Origin: Chinchilla lanigera
Lineage: Eukaryota; Chordata; Mammalia; Rodentia; Chinchillidae
Direction: 5' to 3'
Assembly: GCF_000276665.1 (NCBI RefSeq)
Contig: NW_004955463.1
Coordinates: 11,003,284-11,067,283, forward strand
DNA length: 64,000 nucleotides
This document shows positions 48,120-61,014 of the stretch, piece by piece. The notes beneath the pieces are model-generated. The model was not told where the DNA came from, did no database searches, and worked only from the letters and a program-made list of their open reading frames with translations. Within the stretch, counting starts at the first letter, position 1; each line of letters begins with the position of its first letter. The position numbers and the translations under genes were made by a program.

Positions 48120-50728
48120 AATTAGTAGTACAATTATCTTACATATCTTGTGTATATATACTTGTCTTTTTATCCCCTTCCTTCTTTTCTCCTATCCCAG
48201 TTGTTCTTTCCTTTTGAGCAATTTCTTTGTCTTTCACCATATCTATTGTACCTTTTGGATCTTATTTATTCTCTCAGTTTCTTACACTGGGGAGAAAATG
48301 TGTACACATATGAGTCTGATTTATTTCAGTTATGAGTATGGTCTCTAGTTGCATCCATTTACCTATAAAAGTCTCAAGTTTGTCTTTCTTTATAGCTCAG
48401 TTGTACTGCATAGGATAAAAACACCACATCTTTTTTTATCCATTCCTTGGTTGATGGACATTTGGGTTGTTTCCAAGATTTAGCTATTAGAAATTGTGCT
48501 GCTGTAAAAATGGTGTGCATATATCCCTGTGCTATGATGTTTTCATTTCTTCTGGGAAAATACCCACAAGGAGACTAGGTGGGTTGAATGAAACAATCCC
48601 AGTTTTTTGAGGAATCTCCGCACTGATTTCCACAGTGGTTTTACCTCCTCTACATTCCCACCTGCAATAGAGAAGTGTTCCTTTCTCCCCACAGCCTGAC
48701 CAGAATTTATTATTGGTTGATTTCTAGATGATAGCCGTTCCTTCTGAGGTGAGATGGAATCTCAGTGCTGTTTTAAATCACATTTCTTGAATGACTAATG
48801 TTGTTGAACGTTTTTGCAATATTTATTTGCCATTTGGATTTCTTCATCTCAGATGCCCATTTTTGGATTTGGTCTTTGAATTTCAGGAGCCTGATATTTT
48901 TTCAACTCTTTATATGTTCCAGGCAGTAGTTCTGTGTCAGAGGGACAGTGGTAAAATTTTTTCTCAAAGCATGGGTTTTCTTTTCACTCTGTTGGTAATT
49001 TATTTGGATGTGCAAAAACTTTTAAATCAGTTGACATCCCAGTTGTTGATTCTTTGAAGTATTCCTCATGCAGTTTTTTTTTTAATGAACTCTTTGCCTA
49101 CCCCTGTGTCTTCAAGATTTCTACCTACTTTCTCTTCCAGTAAATTTAGTGTTTCTGCTTTAGTATTTAGATCTTTAATCCATTTAACTCTAGCTTAGTG
49201 CATGGTGATAGACATGGGTCTAGTTTTAGTCTTTGGCATGTGGAGAGCCAGTTTTTCCAGCACCATTTATTAAAGAGGCTGTCTTTCTTCCAGTGAATGT
49301 TTGGCCCCTTTGTCCAAGGTAAAGTGGTTGATAAGGTGTGTTTGTAGCTATGTCTGCATCTTCTAATCTGTTCCACTGATGCTCAGGTCTGGTTTTGGTT
49401 TTTTGCCATTACCATGCTGATTTTATCACAGTAGATTTGTAGTATAATTTAAGTCAGGAATTGTGATGCCTCCTACCTAGGTTTTGTTGGCCAGGACTGC
49501 TTTTGCTATTCTAGGTCTTTTCTTATTCCAAATGAATTTTAGAGATGTTTTCCTAGATCTGTGAGGTATGCTAATGATATTTTGATCAAGATTCTATTAA
49601 ATCTATACGATAATTGTGGGAGTATGGCCATTTTTACAATGTTAGTTTTTCCTATGCATGAACAAAGAATATCTTTCCATTTTCTGAAATCCTTTTCAAT
49701 CTCTTTTTTCAGAGCTTAGTAATTATAAGTGTATAGATCTTTTATTTCCTTTGTTAGATTAATTCCTAAATATTTCATTTTATGGATGCTGTTATGAGGG
49801 TGTGGTTTCCCTAACTTCTCTCACAGTGAATTTGTTTGTGTTCAGGATTACATTGATTTTTGAGTGCTGAATTTGTATCCAGCTATGCTACTGAATTTGT
49901 TTATTTGTCTAAGAGTGTTTTGGTGGAGTTTTGGGGGTCTTCCATGTTCAGTATCATGTCATCTATGAATAATTGCAATTTCACTTCTTCTTTTCCTATT
50001 CATATTCAGTTTATTTCTCTGTCTTGTCTAACTGCTCTGGCTAATGTTTCCAGAACTATACTGAAAAAGAGTTGTGATAATGGACATCCTTGTCTTGTTC
50101 CTGATTTTAGAATGAAAGTTTTCAGTTTTTGACTATTTAGTGTGATGTTCGCTGTTGGTTTGTCATAGATGGCTTTTATCAGTTTCAGGTAAAGAACATG
50201 TATTCCAATTGTCTGTAGGGTTTTCATCATGAATGAGTGTTGTACTTTGTCAAAAGCTTTTTCTGCATCTATTACGATGATCATGTGTTTTCTCTCTTTG
50301 ACTTTCTTGATATGGTGTATTACATTTATTGATTTGTTGAACCATCCCTGCATTCCTGGGATGAATTCCACACAGTCATGATGTATAATCTTCTTGATGA
50401 TTTGCTGCATTCTGTTTGCTAGTATTTTAGCATCTATGTTCATTAAGGAGAATGGCCTGTAGTTCTCTGTTTTGGTTAGGTCTTTCTCTGGTTTTGATAT
50501 CAAGGTAATATTTGCCTCCAGAAATGAGTTAGGGAGAATTCTTTCTCTTTCAATTTCAATGAGGATTTTGAGAAATATTGGCATTAAATCTTCTGTCCTT
50601 ATTTCTTGTAGAATTCAGCTGTGAATCCATCAGGACCTGGGCTTTTCTTTGTTGGTAAGTTTTCAATTTCATTAACTGCTCTCGGGTTATTCAAAATTTT
50701 TACATCTTCTTGATTTAGGTTTGGTGGA
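48120..50728 (-). pseudogene. 5'-truncated L1 with 3' UTR and most of ORF2
   Basis: Continuous antisense L1 from the pyrimidine-rich 3' UTR (48160-48260) through the ORF2 C-terminal region to the middle of the reverse transcriptase, ending abruptly at about 50728. The endonuclease domain is absent. It is younger than the other L1 copies here, since 192 codons of reverse transcriptase are still open. No TSD found. Confidence 0.85.
49930..50584 (-). pseudogene. L1 ORF2 reverse-transcriptase domain, broken
   Basis: Open frame at 50584-50006. It has the L1 RT fingers/palm motifs: [13 protein letters not shown], a motif A-like [11 protein letters not shown] with the first catalytic Asp, and motif [12 protein letters not shown]. 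Downstream of a stop, the motif C position reads FIDD (49959-49970) in place of the usual F/YADD. This would be the target-primed reverse transcriptase of an L1 element; with 5' truncation and stops it cannot be active. Confidence 0.88.
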
Positions 50729-51109
50729 CCAAAAAATCAAAGATATTTTATTATCAAATTTGAAGAAGAAATATATGATTTGTTTACACATACTTTATTT
50801 GGTCACAGATAAGTGTGGTAGAATATTATGAAGCAGGCATGTTTTGACATAGAATAATAGTCATTTGGAGCAATATTTTCATCTCCTGAATTGATTGAGA
50901 TTGAGAGTCCATGAAATTCTTTTTTAAGTCATTTTAGCAAAATAGGACTTGAGTTTGCATTTCAGCATACTTTAGGAACATGAAAATTGTTTGTATTGTT
51001 TCATTATGCTTTGTTTCAGACCATAGTATTTAACCAATTAATGCACCTTGTCTCTTGCTTTAAGACACAAAGGTAGTACCATGAGAGAATAGATGAATTT
51101 CTCAGTCAT
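50729..51109. other. No gene seen
   Basis: AT-rich sequence between two L1 remnants. Nothing recognised. Confidence 0.4.
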
Positions 51110-52300
51110 ATGTGTTTGGACAATGGAATATCCAGCCATAAAGAGTAAATTTCAGATTCACATCATACACAAAATGAAACCAAAATAATGCATAGACCTA
51201 TTGTGAAAACTAAAACTTTAAACTTCTAGAAGGTACCATAGGAACTAAATTTTGACCTTGGTTAGCCAAAACTAATTTCTTAGACACACCCTGGAGAACA
51301 GAAGGATAAAATTAGTAATGTTGAAGTGGATTTGATCACATTTTAAAATGCCCACTTTTCAAAATGTACACTTAGGAAAATTAATAGGCTATCACAGTCA
51401 AGGAAAATATTCAAAATATGTGTGTCTACAAAAGGAGTTTTATTCCAAAAGAACTGGAAAAGTTTTTTCAGCTTCATAAATGAAGACAAAGAATTACCTG
51501 AGAATTGGTGATAAATTTGGATAGAAACTGCAAGGGGGTTTTGCAAAGCTCTAAGATTGGGAAATACATTAACAGTGTTCCCTGTTAGTTGTCAGGGAAA
51601 TAACAAGTAATTATCACCAAACAATATAATAGCAAGGACTTTGCAAAAGAATTTTGCAATGTCTTTTAAAATTAAATACCCACTCACTACATGATTCAGA
51701 AATTTTGCAAAGTGAAATAAAAATATTTGTTCACACAAAGAGTTTTCCATACATAATCACAGAAGGCTTTTCTAATATCTAAAAGGGAAAGCAATAACAA
51801 TGACTATCAATGGCTATTTCTCAAACTATAGTGTATACATAAATGTAATAGAACTTATCAGTGAAGAGGAATAAACTACTGACACCTATAACTATGGTTA
51901 AATTACAAATCCATGCTGAGGAAGAGAAACAAAATAAAATAGAAGCAGATAAAACTTTAATAGCTCATGTCACATGATTTAGTTATAAGAAATTCAAGCA
52001 TAGTTAAATCTCTATAGTGATAGAATTAAAATCACTGATAGAATATAGAATTCAAGTTACTGGAGCAAGGGAATAGGGTACTGACATGACACAGGTTGTT
52101 AAGGGGAAGATATAGACTGGAAGGCAGTCTAAGGAAACTTCTCTGAGCTATGAAAAGCCCTATATTTTGATTGCAGTGGTGAGTGTATATAGGTTACACA
52201 AGCATATTCATTTATCAAAACCCAGCAAATTCTCCATTTCTAAGAGTTGAATTTTAATGCATGTAAATTATACTTCAGTACAATTCAGTTAAGGAAAAAA
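51110..52300 (+). pseudogene. Old L1 ORF2 3' end and 3' UTR
   Basis: 'ggacaatggaatatccagccataaagag', 'atgcatagacctattgtgaaaac', 'aaaatgcccacttttcaaaatgtacac' are ORF2-end-like. 'tatattttgattgcagtggtgagtg..' to 'atgcatgtaaattatacttca' (52165-52280) is the L1M 3' UTR end. Heavily decayed. Confidence 0.6.
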
Positions 52301-53450
52301 TCTCTAATCAAAGAAAATTTTCTTGAAATAAAAGGAGGCTTGCATTTACATATTGAAAGGGCTGACTAGGTCTCTGGAATGATTGACTCCTAATTTTCTG
52401 AACTTCACAGCATACTGTAATGATGCTTTTGGAATTTGATGATAAAGATAAAAAATTCTCAGGGCTTTCACCATAAAAGACAAAAGTAACAAAGTATAAT
52501 GGTATCAGACTTCTTAAAATCAATATAGGAAATAAGGCAATAGTAAGTAGTGTTTTGAGAGACTCAGGAATGGTTCCAAAGTTACTCTTCATTAAATTAC
52601 CATTCAAATATCAAGACTACAGATAATGAATTTATACTGAAAGGACTAAGGTTATTCCTGTGTGTCTTGTAAGAAGAAATTACTACAGAATCACTTTTGT
52701 CCAACTGAAAAAGTAAAGTTTTTGGCAAAAGGACCAAAGTTAAACATTTAATATAATCATAAAAGTATGTCAACAAGGCTAAGGAATGTATAGAAAGATA
52801 GTACACAATATAATTTTATGAACTATAAAAATTCAATTAAAATATGGGGAAAACATATTGGAAAAGATCAATTAATAGAGTAGAAACAAAGAACAATCAT
52901 AAACTGAGTAATAAAAGACAAAATAACAAAAAGATTATGAAAAGTGAAACTGAAAAATGATAATTTCAAGAAAATACAAGACACTATCAATATTTTAAAA
53001 TAAACTTTAGAAAATAGCAAAGATTATATGAAAATTACACTATTGTTTCATCTTCCCAGAAATAATCAGTCAATGTTAACTAGCTTGCCCTCTCTCTTTC
53101 TTTGCAATCCATTCAGTCTTTCCCTATGCATTATTAATACACACTTACATTGGAATGCTATGCTGTATTTTCATTTAATATTTTATCTTGCCATTGTCCA
53201 TGCCGCTAAATATTCATTAAAATCATGAATATTAATAGCTCTTTTGTATAATCCATGTAATGATTGAATTGATGTACTTGTTTTAGAATCTTGTTGACTC
53301 ATTTTGGGTTTATAACCATGTATGCATCCACTTATTCATTCATCATATGACTTTATAAGGTGTATATTGCAAACAGTACGTCTATGAGCAAGGCAGAAGT
53401 ATCCTCTGCTCTACCAGGAGACCAGGCAAACAAATAATCACAAATGTGAA
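52301..53450. other. No gene seen
   Basis: Very AT-rich sequence with no recognised repeat or exon. Confidence 0.4.
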
Positions 53451-53660
53451 ACTGGGCCTGATGGTGCCCAACTGTAATCTCAGCAGCTCAAAAGGCTGAT
53501 GCAGAAGGTTCCCAAGTTGGACATCAGCCCAGGCAACTTAGTGAGAACCTGTCTTACAACTTTAAAAATGAACAAACAAATAAAAAAGGTAAAAGAATGT
53601 TGGGAACAATAAATCAGTGATAGAGTGCCTTAAGAAAGAAAGAAAAAAGGAAAGAAAGAT
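53451..53660 (+). mobile_element. B1-dID composite SINE
   Basis: B1 part at 53451-53560 ('ctgggcctgatggtgcccaactgtaatctcagcagctc', 'cagcccaggcaacttagtgagaacctgtctt'), an A-rich linker, an ID-like remnant at about 53600-53630 ('aatcagtgatagagtgcctta'), then a (GAAA)n tail. Same composite type as 32773-32938. Confidence 0.78.
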
Positions 53661-54436
53661 TCTTACGTGTATGATTAATATTAACAATGTGAAATTTGAG
53701 AGATGGGAAATCACATCTTAGGGAACTTTGTTTCAGTCTTGAGATTAACTCTAGCCCAGTTTTAGGCTGCCCTGTAGAAGGGAGTGAAGTTTACAATGAG
53801 ATTAGACTACATAGAGTTGGGGACAAGAAAAGGGGACATTCAACTGTATTTCCAGAAGGACTCCATTCTTCTGTAGTTTGAACATACTATTTTCTCATTT
53901 TTTTTTGACGTTTTTGTTTTTCAAATGGCAGTATATATTCATTGTTTTAATTCTATGTTTTTTTAAGCTTTTATAAAACGTGTTGATTTTCTCTCTCTTT
54001 CTAATATTCACTGGGAAGGACGATGATATTGCCTTACTTCTTTATGCTCAGAAATCAACTTCTCTTGGACTCTTTTGTTTCCTCTCCTTTATGTGAACTG
54101 AAACTTTAAATTCAGATTTTATAAATAATAATGCATTTTATCATATAAATTCCTCAAACAGTTTTCTCAGACAATTATTGTATTTTGCAGTATTTTAATG
54201 AGCAACTCTGAGGTACATAGCTAATACTGATGGAAAATGGAGATAGTTTTCACCCTGTTCACTTATGAGCTTTTTACTTTGACTACTGTTTGTTTGACTA
54301 TAATGTTTTAAATGCTTTCCCAGAATAGTAATATTTTTGTTGCTATCTCATGTATAACATTTTAAATGAATATTACAGTAACTTAATAATGAAATCAGTG
54401 TATGCTGGTGATCTATTTTTCTTCCTTCCTTTCTTT
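53661..54436. other. No gene seen
   Basis: Unique-looking AT-rich sequence. Confidence 0.4.
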
Positions 54437-54580
54437 CTTTTGAAGCAAGAGACTGCTATGTAGTTCAGGCTGGCATTGAACTCACTGTGTAAAGCAGGCT
54501 GGCCTCGAATTTATGGTGATCCTCTTGCCTTAGCCTCTTGAGTCACTTGTCTATAGGCCTTTGCCACCAGGCCTGGTGTG
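54437..54580 (-). mobile_element. B1 SINE with internal tandem duplication
   Basis: Antisense: 'tatgtagttcaggctggcattgaactcact' and 'gtgtaaagcaggctggcctcgaatttatgg' are the duplicated block; then 'gatcctcttgccttagcctcttgag' and 'ccaccaggcctggtgtg'. Poly-pyrimidine tail on the left. Confidence 0.9.
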
Positions 54581-57364
54581 GGATTTCTTCCTAAAAAATA
54601 AAATTACCCTTAAAAATCACTTTAAATTATATTTCTATGAATGTATGGAATAGGCAAAGCTATATGTAAAATACAAAATAAATTTCTGGTAGCATAGGGC
54701 TACAGAAATAGGGAGATGATGTTATAGGAATGATATAGAACCTAACACAGTCTGACTGCCTGTAATATTTCAACCTAACTTAGCTGTCTATAATAATGAA
54801 AGATGAGGCTAAAGAATACAATGCGGGATTTCAGTTTAAGATAATGAAAATGTTGCAAAACGCATTGGGTCGATGCCTACACAGATGTATAAATAAAACA
54901 AAAACAAATGAATGGTGTAGTTTGTGCATCATATTACTATAAAGCTGTAAAAATCGGTTTGTTATTTTTCACAGCCCAATATCAACTTGCTGAAATGTAT
55001 CTTGTTTCACTGAAACCAGAGTCATAATTTCACTTATCTTCAGGCTTTTGGCATCTCTTCTTTTCACCATGGCTTCAAACTCAAAGGATGAACTAGATTA
55101 AAATCAGAGCAAGTAAGCATTTCATCTGACCCAGTTGGATAAGATATTATGGATTTTAAAATCATTTCCTGTGTTACTTTTAGTTCTTCTTTGCTTTTAT
55201 GTACATCTGATGGCTGATGTTATGCCTTTCCCACACTTTCACCCTTCAGCCAAACTCGCCTTTCTGAATGGATCAGACCAACTGAGTCAGGTTCTTGACA
55301 AACATTCACAGGAGGACCCCCAAGAAACATCACATTCTACTCAAGTTGAGCCATAGCAGCTGCATCCTTCAGCTACCCTCCAGCCCCACCTTACAAAGAA
55401 TCCTAAGGGTAGAATTTAAAACAGAAGAGATCAGAAAACCATTTGGGAATACGTAGAGATTTTCAAGCACTGGGAAATCAGAACATACACGTGTCTGCCA
55501 GGCATCCTCCTGCTGAGCCTGACTCTTAAATGCCCTGGTTTGTGCTTCCAAGCTCAATGGTGTAATTCTTGGGCCCTGGTATTTCTCTAAGATTTTCCTG
55601 CTGACACAGGAATCTAAATGGTGCCTTTATATTTTGTTTAGTTTTTATCTTGAACCTAATGTTTCACTGACCTGCAAATTATAGATAGAAGATGATTAAA
55701 GTCAGTGGTGTATGAGAAAAGCAATAAGTTCAAATAATTCCCTTTTTTTCATTTATACTACTTTATTGAAACCTTTTATGAACTTTGGCTGTTTTTGTCT
55801 CTTTGTGTAACATGATGTTAAAAATACTTAAAATTTCGCACAAGACACTTTGAAGCCTTAGAAAGAAAAATAAACTGGAGAAAGCATGCTTTTAAAAATG
55901 ATTACCAGTATTCTTCTGGGAAGTTTTCTTAATAACTTGAGATAGGAGGACAAACAGCAGAAGAAATTGTTGAATTAACTCAGCACCACACCCAAGCATC
56001 TGGAGGTCTGTGGAAATGAAATAAGTGTGGACAATACCTCACAGCCAGGCTTAGCCAAAAAATGAAGTTGAGGAAATGGAGACTGAGGCTCTGCAGCAGA
56101 ATTTGAGGGCTCTGCCATATCCTGTCCACCTGCACCAAGTCCAGTAAGTAGGGCTGTGCCAGTACAAGCCTTCAGTTGTAAAAATCAAATAATTCTTTGA
56201 GAGGAAAATGCTATTTAATCCCTAGTAGTCTCAAAGAAAACTACAAGTTTAATCTTCAGTTCCTTTTGTGTAGCCAGCTGTTTCTTTGCTCCAACACAGC
56301 CCCTTCTCTTCTGTATCTAGTGCAAATGAATCTATATCAGCTGTTTCCAGTGTCGGTGTTGTTTACTATGGTTCTTCAAGTTCAATAGTGTATCTTCCTG
56401 ATTCCTTTATCTTTGCCATTTTATAAGTGAGTCACCAAACTTCCTCTAACAATTTCATCTCTAACTTAAGCTGTGCAGTCTAAACTATGGATTCTGTCCT
56501 AGTGGCAAGCATCAGGATGGATTCCTGCCTTAGCCCAGCAATGACCACATAGCTTGTGCCTACGTAGCTGTATAATGGCCTCTGCATTCCAGTTAAACCA
56601 GTGGCCCACCATGCCCTCCAGAGCTCTCTGCTTCTTCCTTGAACCTAGTCTCTCAAGTCTGACAAACTTTGGTTTGACTTCATAAGAAGATCTTTTTCTT
56701 TGTTTCCCCTGCCCTTTCAATGGCTTTCCAGGGACACACAAGTGTCAGCTGTTGAGGCAGATTTTAATTATTGACTCATCAGCCTTGGCCTTCCCCAGGG
56801 GAAAAAGGAATCTGCTTTTTCACACTTGTGCTCCAGAGGGCAATGTCTGAGATATGATAAATAAATAACAACACATGATGAATCTCTGATCCTTTGTAGG
56901 CCACAGGAGAAAACTTCTGTCAAAAAAGCTATGCTTCTTTCTCCTTTTAACAAGGCTGCTGCTGTGGAACAATACACAGGGCTTTACAGCACCCATTTTT
57001 TCTATGTTTTGGAAAGGAGGGTGGCAGGCTCAATAAATCCAGAGTGTGGGGCTTGTCTCCTCTCATCCTTCCTCCTGCCTCTTTTAAAGGACAAAGAGTG
57101 AAAGTGAGATTCTCTCTCTGGAGACATAGACGCACGACCTTGTTTCATCATTGTGAGACCCTGCAGTCCTCTGTCTCTCTGTGATTATGTTTCTTTATCT
57201 CTGAAACAGAGGTATTACTTCACTCTGCCTCTACTGCATCACTGTGATGAGGCCCCAGTAAAATAATGTTTGAAAAATGTAAAAACAAAAAATGCTCACT
57301 AACATTATTCTTAGTAGGTGTTTTCTATTTCACTCATCCTTTATTTGACTTTTTTAAAAGCTCT
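54581..57364. other. No supported gene; weak exon-like signals at 55030-55360
   Basis: Unique-looking. At 55060-55105 a good Kozak context (CACCATGG) opens only 10 codons, between an acceptor-like site and a GTAAGC donor-like site. A 73-codon open frame (55135-55356) follows without an ATG at its start. Not enough for a gene call. Confidence 0.35.
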
Positions 57365-57462
57365 GTGAAAGCAGGGGTTTTGTTTTGATCCGTGTTATAC
57401 CCTCAGCACCTAAAACAGTGCCCAGTGCATAATGAGCATTCATTAAATACTTGAACTTAAGT
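57365..57462 (+). mobile_element. L2 3' end fragment
   Basis: 'aaagcaggggttttgttttgatccgtgttataccctcagcacctaaaacagtgcccagtgcataatgagcattcattaaatacttgaac' follows the conserved L2 end. Confidence 0.7.
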
Positions 57463-58212
57463 GGTTGAAGGAATAAAGAAATGAATCAAGGGTCTACCAT
57501 GCAGTGACTATAGTTAATGTCAAGTAACATATAAGTGAGTAAAACAGGCCTTTCCTTTGCCATTGTGTGAGGTACACTGTCATAGAAAAATATAGAATGA
57601 ACAGAGCACAGATAACAAATTTCCTTTCAGTTAGACAAGGGTAAAAGAAACAAGAGAAAAAGCAAACTGTGCAGCATGATCAAGATTCACAATGAAGTAA
57701 AACTGTAAAGAGGTGAGTTTCAAGATGGGGCCTTTCTCTTATGTTCTGCATCCTCCTTTGGACATTTTTCTGTGTACTATTCTCTCTCAGATTGCGCCCC
57801 TATGGCCAATTCTGCTTTCCCCTATTTGGAAACTCTTCTTAGGAAGATACATCAGTGAATTTTTTCCATAATATTAATGCATTTCTCAGATGAATGCATC
57901 TTTTTATAGTTCTGGGAGATGTCAATATTATATTTCAAGCAAAATGGACTTTGATGTTTTGTCCATCTGGAAAATGCTCAGCTAAATAATGTCAAACAGA
58001 ATGACACTAAATCTAAAGATTAATTTGCAAAGAATTGACATTACTGAATGATGAATTCTTCCCATCAATGAATGTGAATTGCTCTGTACTTACTTAAGTC
58101 TGTTTAACTTTATTCAGCCATTCTATAACCTTTAAAACATTCTCTTAGCTTTGCTGAATTTATTTATAAGTGTATTATATTTTCTAGTCTTTAAAATTTT
58201 ATTGTATCCCAT
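57463..58212. other. No gene seen
   Basis: Unique-looking sequence with nothing recognised. Confidence 0.4.
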
Positions 58213-58326
58213 CCAGTTGTCTTGTTTTGTTTTTTTTCCTGTACCAGGAATCGAACTCATGACCTTGCGCTTTCCATTCAGGCGCTCTGCCGCTGAGCTA
58301 AATCCCCAGCCCGTCAGCCAATTGTC
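58213..58326 (-). mobile_element. ID SINE
   Basis: Antisense ID: T-rich tail, 'cctgtaccaggaatcgaactcatgacc', 'ctgccgctgagctaaatccccagcccg'. Flanks CCAGTTGTC (58213-58221) and CCAATTGTC (58318-58326) differ by one base. Confidence 0.88.
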
Positions 58327-58389
58327 AGTAGTATTTTTTACTAATATATAGAAATAGAACTAATTTTTCTATATTGAAATTTTATCTTT

Positions 58390-58735
58390 TTATTTAACAA
58401 CTTTTTACTGTAGTTCAGTAGATTCTTTCATATTTTCTAGGTACATATTTAAGTCTCCTGAGAATAAAAGAAATTTATTTTTTCCTTTCCAATAAACATC
58501 CCTTCTATTTCTCTAGCTTGCTTAATTGTATTTGCTCATAATCCTGTATAATAGTTTCCTTCTATTCCTAGTTTGCTGAATTTTTATTGGAGTTAGAATG
58601 AATAGTGCCAAATTTTATTCTACATCTAATGATATGAGCACATATTTCTCCTTATTTTTTTAATATCTTAAATTAGATTCATGGCCTTTTGAATGAATGT
58701 TAATTAAACGTCTTTGAAAACAGCCCCACGTATAT

Positions 58736-58782
<47 letters not shown>

Positions 58783-60960
58783 TTTGAATTAAATTTTCCA
58801 ATATACTGTTTTAAAATTTGGGGTCTACATTCATGAAGGATATTTGTGGGTAATACATTTACTTTCAGTATATTTTCTAAGGCTTTGTTATAAGCATTCT
58901 GCTGTCCAGTTTAATCAACCTGGTGTTATTTGTCTGAGCTTGGTAACATTGCTATATTAAATGTCTGGTAAAATTTGTCATTAAAGCCATCTGAACCTGG
59001 AGGTTTTGTAAGCAATTTTTTAAAAAAGCAATTTTTTATAAAAGTGGTTTATTATAATGGATACATGAATCTTCAGATTTTGTTGGATCTTGAGTCCATC
59101 TAGTCACTTTTATATTTTAAGGAACTTACCCATTTTGAATGAGTTGTCAAATTTGTGGTATATAATTGTTCTTAATATTTCCCTAGTACCTTGTGTATGC
59201 GTCCACTGTGATATATCATACTTCAAGCAGATATGATATTAACTGCTTGTGTGCTCACTCTTTCTCCTCCACCTCCCCTACTCCCTACTGCTCTCCTCCC
59301 CTTCTTCTTCCTCCTTCTCAAAAGAGATGAATCAGTGCTGTAATACTGCCAAGGAAACAATTTTTAACATTGTCATATTCTGTAGTTTTTTTACTATTTC
59401 ATGGACATCTGTTCTAATCTCCAGTGTGTCCTAGTTTCTCTTTATATCTATTTTGCTCTTCTATTTTTTTTTAAGTTTTTAAACTGTAGACCTCAATATG
59501 AAACCTTTTCCATTTAGAAATATGCACATTTAATGATAAAAATTTTCTTCAAAATTTTTGTCATTTATTTTATTCTTTCATCTTTTCATTATAATTTAAT
59601 GAAACTAATTTCTATTACCTACTTTGTCTTACTCTTGGACTTATTGGAGATTTATAGCTATTTTATTTTTACTGATTTATAATTTAATTACATTATGTTC
59701 ACAAGGTACAGACTATAAAATTTCAATCTTTTAGCCATATTGAAATATTCAAATGTTTTCCACATTTTGAATTTTCTATCAAAAAGAGTAAATTTTTGTC
59801 AATATACTAAATAGAATTGAATTAAACATTCTTTTCTAATGTTCCATAAGTAATATTTTATAAGCAATGATTAGCTTAAAGATGAATATTATATTGCTCA
59901 GAGCATTGGAGACCATATAGATTCCTTGACCAGTTCTACCAATTACAAAGAGAAGTGCATTGAAATGTTTAGTGTGGAATGTCTATTTTTCATAATAGTT
60001 TAGTCACTATTCTCAGAAAATTTTCTTGAAGATCTGTTGTTAGCCATTTGCATATTTATGATTGGTGTGTCTTCCTGAAGAACTGATGCATTTATCATTT
60101 TAAGTATTTTTCTCTTCTCTTGTACTGTTCTTTAAGTTTATACTACCTGATATTAATACTGTATCCCAGCTTTCTTTTATAACTAAAACAGTATTTTATA
60201 TAGATTTTATATAGTCTTTTTACAGTTACTGCTAACATTACATTTATTTTCCATCTTGGTTGCTTCATATATAATTGTGTTGTGTAATGCCAGTAATTAA
60301 AATTAAGACATTATTATTTTTTAACTATGACAATGTCTTCTATTAACTGCACTGTTTAGTCCATTTCCATGTAAAATAGTTACTAATAAAATTGAGATGT
60401 ATCCACAATATTCCATTTGTTCTTTTTCCCATTTTAATTTTTGATCATTTGTCTCTATTTCCTTTCTTTTTTAGGTAATTCAATGTATTTTGAAATTCTA
60501 TTTTAATTTACCTGTTGCCTCTTAAGCCTATTGTTTTTTCACTTTTATGATGTTTAGATATTAATTTGACATTAGTTTTTCTGACTACTTAGAATTACAA
60601 TTGTTCATCTTTGCATAAAATGAATACTCTATTTTAATAATATATTCATATGAATTAATTTTCCATATATTACAAACCTCCAAAGAAAACTTATAATTTT
60701 TGTTCTGAGCAGACATGTAAGTAATGAAAACCTAATTGAAAAGAATAACCTTATACATATTTTTATCATTATCACAGTTATTTATTTCTGAAGTTCTAAA
60801 TTTCCCATCTAGAATACTCTCCTATTTAAAGAATTATTTTTATATTTATTTTATCACCCCTATAAAATTTTAATCAACTTATTTGTACTTATTTATAAGT
60901 CTCATTACTATAATTTGATAAGAAGGATAATCAAAATATATGGTGAATGCTTAAGCTTTA
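58390..60960 (-). pseudogene. Ancient L1 ORF2 remnant
   Basis: The plus strand follows the reverse complement of L1 ORF2 from reverse transcriptase back toward the endonuclease: 'ttcctagtttgctgaatttttat' (58567), 'gtcattaaagccatctgaacctggaggttttgta' (58978), 'gttgtcaaatttgtggtatataattgttctta' (59143), 'gattggtgtgtcttcctga' (60060), 'tgatattaatactgtatcccagctttcttttat' (60147), 'ttaggtaattcaatgtatttt' (60472). Very AT-rich and full of stops. Confidence 0.65.
58739..58780. repeat. (AC)n microsatellite
   Basis: Uninterrupted AC repeat of about 21 units, within the ancient L1 remnant. Confidence 0.98.
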
Positions 60961-61014
60961 AAATTACACTAAAATCATAGGCATGATGCAGAGCCTTGGA
61001 AAGATTCAGGAAAA

